From: Terriglobia bacterium | Lineage (GTDB): Bacteria; Acidobacteriota; Terriglobia; Terriglobales; Acidobacteriaceae | Direction of reading: 5' to 3' | Length of the DNA: 64,000 nt | Assembly (NCBI GenBank): GCA_020073185.1 | Contig: JAIQFT010000004.1 | Location: forward strand, 1 to 64,000 | In this document: one piece after another, positions 51,388-57,122 of the stretch | Layout of the letters: every line of letters begins with the position of its first letter | Numbering within the stretch: the first letter of the stretch is position 1 | Made by a program: the position numbers and the translations under genes | Notes under the pieces: generated by a model | The model's database searches: none | What the model saw: only the letters and a program-made list of their open reading frames with translations | Told to the model about the DNA's origin: nothing

Positions 51388-51533
51388 CGGGCCGCTCGGG
51401 GAGGAGACGGGACATGGCGTTCCCGTGAAAGACCCTAGCGGCCCGGACATGACGTGGATGCCCAATAACAGGCAAGGGAGTTAACCCTGCGCGGACGTCC
51501 TTGCGGATAGTCCCATCCACGAGTCAGCGCCAT
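51388..51533. ncRNA. Candidate structured RNA with nested hairpins and pseudoknot potential
   Basis: CGGGCCGCT (51388-51396) pairs perfectly with AGCGGCCCG (51437-51445); inside it ACGGGA (51407-51412) pairs with TCCCGT (51421-51426); the loop CATGGCG (51413-51419) is complementary to CGCCATG (51527-51533) beyond the second helix; CGTGGATG (51453-51460) pairs with CATCCACG (51514-51521), enclosing GGGAGTTAACCC and GGACGTCC palindromes. No ORF lies here. The expressed strand is unknown, since stems exist on both; surrounding genes run leftwards. Confidence 0.5.
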
Positions 51534-51566
51534 GAGTTGTATGAGTACCGGAAAGTCTTTTTCTTT

Positions 51567-51637
51567 GGAGCGGTCGGGAGGACTTGAACCTCCATCTCCG
51601 GGGTGGTGCCCCAGTATCCGACTTAGACGACGTCCGC
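51567..51637 (-). tRNA. Degenerate tRNA-like element, anticodon uncertain
   Basis: Seven-bp acceptor GCGGACG/CGACCGC with one A-A mismatch, a perfect T-arm GGAGG-TTCAAGT-CCTCC, and an anticodon-type stem CTGGG/CCCGG around GCACCAC. The D-arm is poor and position 33 would be C instead of U, so it is either a very divergent tRNA (ACC, Gly) or a tRNA-derived sequence. Its 5' 15 nt overlap the end and stop codon of the GNAT gene. Confidence 0.4.
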
Positions 51638-52180
51638 AATATTGCCCACCATGTTGAACGGTGGCTTCAAGAGAATGGCGTATAGTTCGTCCCTGCCCAG
51701 CACGTGCGGGTCAAGCGCAGCGCGGGCCTTCTTGGGGATGCCCTCGGGCCAGTTGCGCGTGATCAACGGCTCGTCAACCACCAGGTGCCCTTGCTTCTCC
51801 ACTCCCCAGAACTTGTGGCCGAGACCCCGGTGTAGGTAGTAGCCCAGGTCGCTCTGTACCAGGCTCTTCACGCGAAACATGCCGGCCATCAGTGCCTCTT
51901 GCATTACGTGGTTGTATAACAGCGTCGCGTAGCCGTTGCGCCGGTACGCTGGCAGAGTGTAGGCCAGATAGAAATTGGCATACTTTCCCCAGCCATCTGC
52001 CTTCTTGCCTTTGGCGAAGTAGGTTGCGTGAAAACTGACCGGCTCGCCATCTACGGCTAGCTGGTGCAGCCCGTCCTCGGCATACAGAGCGTAGATGCCC
52101 CAGTTCTTAGCCCACTCGCGGTCTTGCCGTGGTGATACCGCGTACCACTGTTCCTTGTTTAGCTGCGTGATTGCGATCAT
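51623..52180 (-). CDS. GNAT-family acetyltransferase
   Basis: 185 residues with the GNAT core: strand with NFYLAYTLPAYRRNGYATLLYNHVMQEAL, where YRRNGYA is the acetyl-CoA pyrophosphate-binding loop (R-x-x-G-x-A), followed by the usual beta-5/helix (FRVKSLVQSDLGYYLHRGLG). The start at 52180 overlaps the upstream stop by 4 bp (ATGA). Phage GNATs include the Mu Mom DNA modifier; context with an amidotransferase and HhH protein fits DNA modification, but the substrate is unproven. Confidence 0.75.
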   Translation of the reverse strand: MIAITQLNKEQWYAVSPRQDREWAKNWGIYALYAEDGLHQLAVDGEPVSFHATYFAKGKKADGWGKYANFYLAYTLPAYRRNGYATLLYNHVMQEALMAGMFRVKSLVQSDLGYYLHRGLGHKFWGVEKQGHLVVDEPLITRNWPEGIPKKARAALDPHVLGRDELYAILLKPPFNMVGNIADVV

Positions 52181-53100
52181 AGTAAGTTGACCAGTTGGCC
52201 CGTCCGCTTGTAGTGGTCTAGCCACTCCTCGCGGATGCCCTTCCTCGATAGATACTGTGCCGGGAACACTTCGTCGCGAATCTGCCATAGCGTTTCCCAG
52301 TGAACTCCGCACGACAACGGAAAGGCAGCGATCTTGTTAATCTCCTCCGCTTGGCGGTCTAAGTAGAAGCCGGGGTAGACGCGGCCCTCCACCAGTTTGC
52401 GGAAGGCGCAGCCGACGGTCTCCATATACATCGCATCAACCGGGACGTCCGGATACCGGGTACGCAGCACGGGCATTAAATTTCCAACTATCTCTGCTGC
52501 CTCCTTTGCCGAGACGGCATCCTTGCCTATTAGGTAGGCGTATCCTGTGTGCGATTCCTCCTCCGCGATGTTGATATAGGCATCCGGCTCTAATTTCAAC
52601 CCGACGCAGCGGACCAGGGTTTCCACGTAGGCTAGGCCCGCGTGCCGCCCGATTCCTTTGACGCGGCGGATCCGCTTGAATGCTTCGCGGGCCGTAGTTG
52701 CCCCAGCCAGGTACTCCGCTTGAGGCCGGGGATGTTGCATAGTCTGTAGGTAGGACTCCACAAGAACCTCGAACTGGAACTTGGCCGGGTCGTACTTGGA
52801 GGTACGGGCATTCCAGCGTCGGTCTTTTTGAAACAGCGCAAGCCGCTGCTCTGGCGTGAAGTGACGAAACCAGCGCGACAGCCGTTCCCGGTCCACCTTC
52901 TCGTAATCAGGGAACTCCTGCATCACGAGAAACACTGAGCCAATGTGGTAGAACGCGGTGTAAAGGAACGTTGCCCACAGTTGCTGCTCGTGGCTTAGTT
53001 CGTACCGGCGGAAGATTTCGCGCAGCACAGGGAAGGCCGGGTCTATATCCACCCGCATGTAGGTGTTGTAGTAGGCGAAGAATGCGTCTTGGCGGTTCAT
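52177..53100 (-). CDS. HhH/glycosylase-like protein, possible amino acid:DNA transferase (ADDT-like)
   Basis: 307 residues. The N-terminal helical part (YELSHEQQLWATFLYTAFYHIGSVFLVMQEFPDYE) resembles, from memory, phage proteins annotated as amino acid:DNA transferases, a predicted DNA hypermodification family related to DNA glycosylases; a helix-hairpin-helix-like VKGIGRHAGLAYVETLVRC is at about residues 145-163, followed by a stretch with conserved Asp/Glu (EPDAYINIAEEESHTGYAYLIG). ATGA overlaps couple it to both the amidotransferase and the GNAT gene. A profile search is needed to confirm the family. Confidence 0.5.
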   Translation of the reverse strand: MNRQDAFFAYYNTYMRVDIDPAFPVLREIFRRYELSHEQQLWATFLYTAFYHIGSVFLVMQEFPDYEKVDRERLSRWFRHFTPEQRLALFQKDRRWNARTSKYDPAKFQFEVLVESYLQTMQHPRPQAEYLAGATTAREAFKRIRRVKGIGRHAGLAYVETLVRCVGLKLEPDAYINIAEEESHTGYAYLIGKDAVSAKEAAEIVGNLMPVLRTRYPDVPVDAMYMETVGCAFRKLVEGRVYPGFYLDRQAEEINKIAAFPLSCGVHWETLWQIRDEVFPAQYLSRKGIREEWLDHYKRTGQLVNLL

Positions 53101-53792
53101 AGGCTGTATGTCCTCAATGGGTTAAGCGGACCACAGGCTCCCTCAACGTCGGCAGCAAGAGCCGCCCGCCGAAAGATGTCCGCAGTAGAGCAGAAGCCGG
53201 TTAGCCCCAGTGAGGGGACCGAGAATTTGTAGAGCGGGCGAACGTCGTCACGGATTCCCACCAGGTGCCTTTGGTGGTCTAGGATGACCAGGGCGAAGAC
53301 GGGGGTGGCGATCTGGTCCGTTTCCGTAAGACCCTTGCGAACGGCTCCGGCCAGGTCGTTGCCGAGATACTTGGCGATTTTGAGCAGCAGAATCTCGCTG
53401 TCGTTTGCCGTTGCTAAGTTGGACAGCCCATACTGTGGCCCATATTGTGCCGGGGTAGCTTGCGAGATGATGCCGTTGTGGGCTATGGCGATCAGCCCGT
53501 TTTCTAGGGGCTGGTTATTCCGCTTGTCGGTGTGGTCCCCGCTGGTGGAGTAGCGGTTATGGAACAGGCCAACCGAGCTAGGCTCCTCGAAGATGCTAGG
53601 GTAGCGGGCGATGAACTCCGCGGCAGAGACCGATTCCTTCACCGTGCGCAAGGTGTCGCTGTCCGGGCTGATGTCGGTGTAGCCGGTAGCGTGAAGCCCG
53701 CGTATGCTGCTCTCTAGAAGCATCTGCCGCAGGAAGGCTCCTACCAGGCCAGGTTGTTCCCCGTTATATCGGTATCCGATGATTCCACACAT
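53097..53792 (-). CDS. Class II glutamine amidotransferase (Ntn-type)
   Basis: 231 residues starting MCGIIGYRYNG, so Cys2 becomes the N-terminal nucleophile after Met removal. Further family features: GLFHNRYSTSGDHTDKRNNQP (glutamine-binding Arg) and IAIAHNGIIS (oxyanion Asn-Gly), then NDSEILLLKIAKYL. The domain hydrolyses glutamine to supply ammonia. There is no synthetase domain, so it must serve a partner, most simply the next genes to which it is coupled by ATGA overlap. Confidence 0.88.
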   Translation of the reverse strand: MCGIIGYRYNGEQPGLVGAFLRQMLLESSIRGLHATGYTDISPDSDTLRTVKESVSAAEFIARYPSIFEEPSSVGLFHNRYSTSGDHTDKRNNQPLENGLIAIAHNGIISQATPAQYGPQYGLSNLATANDSEILLLKIAKYLGNDLAGAVRKGLTETDQIATPVFALVILDHQRHLVGIRDDVRPLYKFSVPSLGLTGFCSTADIFRRAALAADVEGACGPLNPLRTYSL

Positions 53793-53795
53793 TGC

Positions 53796-54011
53796 TTATG
53801 CCTCGTGATCGCTTCCGCGCAGGATGATGTCCGTGGTAGGGACGCCCTCAACCACATAGACGTTGGGTTCGCCCGGCTCTACTTCGCCCGCGCACAGCGG
53901 GCACTCCGGGCTTAGGGCCGCCACTACCTGGTCCTGATCGGCGTCCATCTCGTCGTCAGGACAAGCGAACAGAATCTCGCCCTGGTGACCACAATCGAAT
54001 AAGACGTTCAT
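53796..54011 (-). CDS. Small cysteine-containing protein
   Basis: 71 residues starting MNVLFDCGHQGEILFACPDDE, with later CPLC: a possible four-cysteine/histidine zinc site (Cys7, His9, Cys17, and Cys46/Cys49 of CPLC). An excellent Shine-Dalgarno (GGAGG, 4 nt before the ATG) selects 54011 over the longer open frame to 54158. It overlaps the upstream gene by ATGA and is 3 bp from the amidotransferase gene. Confidence 0.65.
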   Translation of the reverse strand: MNVLFDCGHQGEILFACPDDEMDADQDQVVAALSPECPLCAGEVEPGEPNVYVVEGVPTTDIILRGSDHEA

Positions 54012-54268
54012 AGAACCTCCGTATCCGGCATGGTTGCCTGTTCGTTTTCTGCACGTTTCAGCCAGTAGTAACAGCGAATCCAGGCTCGCGAACGGCTGCT
54101 GGTCCACCCGTTCCACATGTTCTGGCAATAGCTGCGCAGTTCCAGTGGTAAGGCCCACCAGTGGTTCATGCAGAAGGCATGTGCCCGCTGCTTGCTATTG
54201 CCACAGATTTGACAGGTGGTGCTGCGGGCCACGTTATCCGCCATGCGTTGCAATTCTTGTTCGGTCAT
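54008..54268 (-). CDS. Small zinc-ribbon-like protein
   Basis: 86 residues. A CQICGNSKQRAHAFCMNHW motif at about residues 19-37 has C-x2-C and C-x2-H spacing typical of a zinc knuckle; the remainder is an aromatic-rich helix (ALPLELRSYCQNMWNGW). Strong Shine-Dalgarno GGAGGAG precedes the ATG. It is coupled by ATGA to the genes on both sides. Function unknown. Confidence 0.65.
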   Translation of the reverse strand: MTEQELQRMADNVARSTTCQICGNSKQRAHAFCMNHWWALPLELRSYCQNMWNGWTSSRSRAWIRCYYWLKRAENEQATMPDTEVL

Positions 54269-54414
54269 ACCGCTCCTCCAGGGGCGGGGTTAGCCCGCCC
54301 GTCTTCAATACGACACATTAAGCAATCGCAGCTGGGCACGTAGCCACAGCGGCAAGGCTGTCCACAGGTGCACAAAGGCTTACGCGGTTTAGGGTTAGGG
54401 TTAGTAGTTGCCAT
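54265..54414 (-). CDS. Short cysteine-rich protein
   Basis: A 49-residue gene below the size of common ORF cut-offs. Its product has a Pro/Asn/Lys-rich start (MATTNPNPKPRKPL) and seven cysteines within 20 residues (CTCG, CRCG, CDCLMC), a likely metal-binding knot. GGAGG lies 9 nt before the ATG at 54414 and the stop overlaps the next start as ATGA, both of which support it as a real gene. No family recognised. Confidence 0.65.
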   Translation of the reverse strand: MATTNPNPKPRKPLCTCGQPCRCGYVPSCDCLMCRIEDGRANPAPGGAV

Positions 54415-54492
54415 GATTTTTGGCCTCCTAGCCCTTATTACTGACCGCCCCCCCGTTTTCCGAATATCCCAGCAAATTTATTTTTGCCCGGT

Positions 54493-55383
54493 TCAGGGCC
54501 GGGCCGTAGCAACCAGGTGGGTGGCTGTTGGGTCTGGTGCTGCGTTACGGCAGGTCCGCTGGCCCGATGGACTGCCGTACCCGCAGCCGCATAGCCCGCA
54601 GAAAAACCTGCCGTTGCTCGCCTTGATAGACCAGTCGTGACCGTTGGCTGGAACGGGGGGCTGCGGAATGGGGGGGAGCAGCGTAGCTGCGACGGGTAAA
54701 CAGGAAATAGCTGCCGGGGGGTCCGGGGGCGAGAAGTCCCCGGTGGGGGGTTCGGGGGGCAAAGCCCCCTGAGGGGGTTCGGGGGTTTCCCCCGTCTGTC
54801 CTTCTGTGTCTCGGTCGTCGTCTTTCACAGTAGGCAGTACACTACGTGGGGCAGAAAAGGCAGTATCGGGCTTGTGGACGCCCGATATAGCATCGGAGAC
54901 GCCCGATTTGGATACACTGCACGCCCGATTAAGCCCCTCGGGGGCGGGCAACCCGCTGGCTACCCGCTGGCAACCCGCGTCACTTGGGAAGATGTCTTCG
55001 ATATCGGGCGCGTCGGGCTTCTGGACGCCCGATTTGGAAATATCCAGGGTCACGAAGTACTCCTTGGCGAGACCCTTCCCGTTGCTCCTCTTGCCCCGGT
55101 CCCAGTCCACGATCTCTAGGTTTTGGAGCCGCACCAGACGCCGGTATGCGCCCTTGGCGTCGGACAGGTGGCAATAGGCCGCTAGCTGATCTTGGGAGGC
55201 TACAGTGGTGAACTGAACCCAGCCGTTCCGCACGTCATCCGCCTCAAGGAACGTGTTGCTGTGAACGTATAGGGCGAGCACCATCTCGCGCAGATCGGAC
55301 GGGACGCCGGTGAGGTTGGCAGAGATTCGCCGGAGCAACCACTTGGTGTTGACGTGTTCACGGGGTTTCTTCTTGGGTGCCAT
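54493..55383 (-). CDS. Winged-helix protein, likely replication initiator (lambda O-like organisation)
   Basis: 296 residues. An N-terminal winged-helix-like domain (WLLRRISANLTGVPSDLREMVLALYVHSNTFL, then LAAYCHLSDAKGAYRRLVRLQNLEIV) is followed by a linker with repeated KSGV-type units, a Pro-rich stretch and a C-terminal zinc-like CGLCGCGYG. The middle of the gene carries iterons (54865-55033), as lambda O does. The start at 55383 follows AGGAGAGG by 5 nt; the frame is open to 55440. No helicase or primase motif is seen. A role in initiation is inference from the gene layout. Confidence 0.55.
   Translation of the reverse strand: MAPKKKPREHVNTKWLLRRISANLTGVPSDLREMVLALYVHSNTFLEADDVRNGWVQFTTVASQDQLAAYCHLSDAKGAYRRLVRLQNLEIVDWDRGKRSNGKGLAKEYFVTLDISKSGVQKPDAPDIEDIFPSDAGCQRVASGLPAPEGLNRACSVSKSGVSDAISGVHKPDTAFSAPRSVLPTVKDDDRDTEGQTGETPEPPQGALPPEPPTGDFSPPDPPAAISCLPVAATLLPPIPQPPVPANGHDWSIKASNGRFFCGLCGCGYGSPSGQRTCRNAAPDPTATHLVATARP
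54865..55033. repeat. Iteron-like direct repeats, candidate prophage replication origin
   Basis: ACGCCCGAT occurs at 54878-54886, 54899-54907, 54921-54929 and 55025-55033, the first three spaced 21-22 bp; inverted ATCGGGC copies are at 54865-54871 and 55003-55009. Three 11-bp tandem copies of ACCCGCTGGC type lie at 54951-54979. The regular helical spacing fits binding by an initiator. Confidence 0.6.
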
Positions 55384-55532
55384 TGTGCCTCTCCTAAGGC
55401 AGTTGCGGTCGGGGAGCGGTGTAGGAGCACCGCTCCCCAAGCCCGCATTGAAGTGTCAGCCCGCGTAGCCGACACAACCTAATACCGCCCCGGACAGATT
55501 CCTCCGGTTTAATCTACCGGGGCCGGGTTCAG

Positions 55533-55949
55533 CTAACCTTGGAATTTCTTCCGCCGCGCTGGCCTCGGTTCTCCTGTTCCACCCTTCTCCAGCCTCCGCC
55601 GCGCCTTCCGCTCTTTCAGTGTTGCCTTCGCTATCCAGAGGACGGCACCAGCGTCCACTGCTGTCGTCGGGTGTCGCGGGATGTTCAATGTGTATCGGTC
55701 TCTGGCAGACGTGATACCTATTGGAGCAGGCACCGTTGCGGTTATTCGGCGGATCAACCCCTTCAACTTCGCGTCGGACTTCGCGTTGAAGTAGGAGCAA
55801 ACGGCATCGTAATCCTCCTGTCCGATCCACGTGGTTCCACGGGCCAATCGCATGTGGTCATTCCGCTTGGGTCGGATGTTTTGTTTCCAATTCCAGCTCC
55901 ACTCCTTTTCAGTTATCTGTGCCATATTCTTTTCAGTTATCTGTGTCAT
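55533..55949 (-). CDS. Hypothetical early phage protein
   Basis: 138 residues, basic (many Arg/Lys, C-terminus RKARRRLEKGGTGEPRPARRKKF), with a central mixed helix/strand part. Start at 55949 follows a perfect AAAGGAGG 10 nt upstream. A 21-bp duplicated sequence at 55905-55925 and 55929-55949 gives the N-terminus two MxQITEK units, each with an ATG. No family recognised; nucleic acid binding is plausible from the charge. Confidence 0.6.
   Translation of the reverse strand: MTQITEKNMAQITEKEWSWNWKQNIRPKRNDHMRLARGTTWIGQEDYDAVCSYFNAKSDAKLKGLIRRITATVPAPIGITSARDRYTLNIPRHPTTAVDAGAVLWIAKATLKERKARRRLEKGGTGEPRPARRKKFQG
55905..55949. repeat. 24-bp-period tandem duplication at a start codon
   Basis: Two copies of CTTTTCAGTTATCTGTG plus (C/T)CAT, 20 of 21 identical, offset 24 bp and in frame (eight codons). 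Each supplies an ATG on the minus strand. Confidence 0.7.
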
Positions 55950-56139
55950 TTTCAAAGAGCCTCCTTTGGCCCCGGCATGCAAATACCGAGAGCCGAAGGT
56001 TTCCCGGAATTCGCAGTCGAAATTATTTTCGTGGACAGCCGAAAGGTAGAAGTCTTGGGGGGGAGACTTCTAAGACTAAGGGTGAGGAAGAGCGCGTCAG
56101 CTTTTCGGCTCTTGCTGGACAGTCTGTTCCCAGCGCGAC
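55950..56139. other. Noncoding region between the divergent early genes
   Basis: No gene supported. This is where a lysis-lysogeny switch would be expected. Apart from the Shine-Dalgarno of the leftward gene, no clear operator set was found. Confidence 0.3.
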
Positions 56140-56170
56140 CTGACAAAGTCTGAAGGAAGTAGGGTATGAT
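56140..56170 (+). promoter_or_regulatory. Rightward promoter with near-consensus -10
   Basis: CTGACA at 56140-56145 and TATGAT at 56165-56170 with a 19-bp spacer (18 bp if TGACAA is the -35). The sequence after it (ACATGGCACGC) matches that after TATAAT at 48991. Drives the small gene at 56211. Confidence 0.5.
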
Positions 56171-56210
56171 CGACACATGGCACGCAAGCAATGTGGGGAG
56201 GAGGAGGGGT

Positions 56211-56396
56211 ATGAACAGTGTTTTGAAGATTGGGGACATCGTGCAGTACGGGACGGATTGGTACAAAGTGGTCGGTTTTGACGAAAAAACCAAGCAATGG
56301 ATTTTGGAGCCTGAAGACACCGCTGATCCTGTGCAAGCACTCGCGGACCGAATCTGGGTAGATCCGAAAGACCTCGCTTCAAGCACGCGGAGGTAG
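56211..56396 (+). CDS. Small hypothetical protein
   Basis: 61 residues starting MNSVLKIGDIVQYGTDWYKVVGFDEKTKQWILE, a small SH3-like barrel pattern (GD.V.Y....Y.V.G.D). A strong Shine-Dalgarno (GGAGGAGG) 5-6 nt upstream selects 56211. A 34-codon leaderless ORF at 56176 (MARKQCGEEEG...) overlaps the start in another frame and may be an artefact. Function unknown. Confidence 0.55.
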   Translation: MNSVLKIGDIVQYGTDWYKVVGFDEKTKQWILEPEDTADPVQALADRIWVDPKDLASSTRR

Positions 56397-56401
56397 CGTG
56401 C

Positions 56402-56407
56402 TACAAT
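56402..56407 (+). promoter_or_regulatory. -10 box TACAAT just before the ATG at 56416
   Basis: TACAAT ends 8 nt before the start codon, so the transcript would be leaderless or nearly so. No clear -35. Confidence 0.4.
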
Positions 56408-56415
56408 TCCGCGCC

Positions 56416-56688
56416 ATGCTAATCGAAAAGATCGCTAAAGAGATTCGCGCAGAAATCGACCGCCTACATGCGGCCCTCGCAGCATTAACCGGGAACAGCA
56501 CGAAGCCAAGAGGCAGGCGCAAGTGGACCATGTCCGCAGCCGCCCGCAAGAAGATTAGTCTCGCGCAGAAGGCACGGTGGGCGAAGAGAGCGGCGAGACC
56601 GAAGCACAGAATGTCGGCAGCGGCCCGCAAAAAGATCGCGGCTGCGATGCGGGCAAGGTGGGCAAAGGTCAAGGCTGGGAAGAAGTAG
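56416..56688 (+). CDS. Small basic DNA-binding-like protein
   Basis: 90 residues, strongly basic. An N-terminal helix (IEKIAKEIRAEIDRLHAALAAL) is followed by two copies of a motif S-A-A-A-R-K-K-I...A..ARWAK (about residues 40-60 and 66-86), typical of small nucleoid-type or NUMOD-like DNA-binding proteins. The start at 56416 lies just past a -10 box. Function unknown. Confidence 0.6.
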   Translation: MLIEKIAKEIRAEIDRLHAALAALTGNSTKPRGRRKWTMSAAARKKISLAQKARWAKRAARPKHRMSAAARKKIAAAMRARWAKVKAGKK

Positions 56689-56862
56689 CTTGGTGAATCC
56701 GAGGCGGTGTCATCCGCTAACTACAGCCCCTTCACATTAGAGCTGATCCCAAGACCGAAACCCGCCCGTTGTCAGATCATCTTCGAGCGCCTGGAATGCA
56801 CCCCTGAGCGTCAGGGCTCGCTTCGCGCCGGGCCACCTAGCCACACACCACGCTATATCATG
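56689..56862. other. Spacer upstream of the methyltransferase module
   Basis: No gene supported; an open frame at 56707-56907 has no Shine-Dalgarno and no recognisable product. AT content rises sharply at its right end. Confidence 0.3.
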
Positions 56863-56892
56863 TTGATAATTATACAGTTAAAATGCTATGTG
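56863..56892 (+). promoter_or_regulatory. Possible promoter of the regulator/methyltransferase pair
   Basis: TTGATA (56863-56868) with CTATGT or TATGTG at 56886-56892 after 17-18 bp, in an AT-rich stretch directly upstream of an operator-like palindrome. Moderate match only. Confidence 0.35.
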
Positions 56893-56895
56893 CCT

Positions 56896-56920
56896 TATGT
56901 AATGTAAGTTATATTACATA
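56896..56920. promoter_or_regulatory. Operator-like palindrome before the regulator start
   Basis: TATGTAAT (56896-56903) and ATTACATA (56913-56920) form a perfect 8-bp inverted repeat with 9-nt spacing, ending one base before the GTG at 56922. Likely binding site of the ribbon-helix-helix product. Confidence 0.55.
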
Positions 56921-56921
56921 C

Positions 56922-57122
56922 GTGCCAATCGGAGAGTCCGGGCGGGTCGTGCTGGAGATTGATCCCCTGCTAAAGAGGAAGCTCTATTCCGCGCTCGCTC
57001 TGGAGCATATGAGCCTGAAGGCCTGGTTCATAGGAAAAGCTGAGGAGTATGTGCAAGCTCAGCAGCAACCGACCCTGTTCGGCTCCGCGGCACCGAATGC
57101 TCAGGTCGACACGAAAGCATGA
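56922..57122 (+). CDS. Ribbon-helix-helix regulator
   Basis: 66 residues from a GTG start. GRVVLEIDPLLKRKLYSALALEHMSLKAWFIGKAEEYV has the RHH pattern of a strand with alternating hydrophobics, helix, turn and helix (Arc/CopG type). The stop overlaps the methyltransferase ATG at 57119 as ATGA. The palindrome directly upstream suggests autoregulation, as with controller proteins of restriction-modification systems. The frame is open from 56883, but the upstream part overlaps the operator. Confidence 0.65.
   Translation: MPIGESGRVVLEIDPLLKRKLYSALALEHMSLKAWFIGKAEEYVQAQQQPTLFGSAAPNAQVDTKA

Noticed and set aside
56176-56280. 34-codon leaderless ORF after TATGAT
   Set aside because: Overlaps a well-led gene in another frame; kept only as a remark because of the shared ACATGGCACGC.
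56707-56907. 66-residue plus-strand frame
   Set aside because: No Shine-Dalgarno, overlaps the operator and promoter of the RHH gene, no family.
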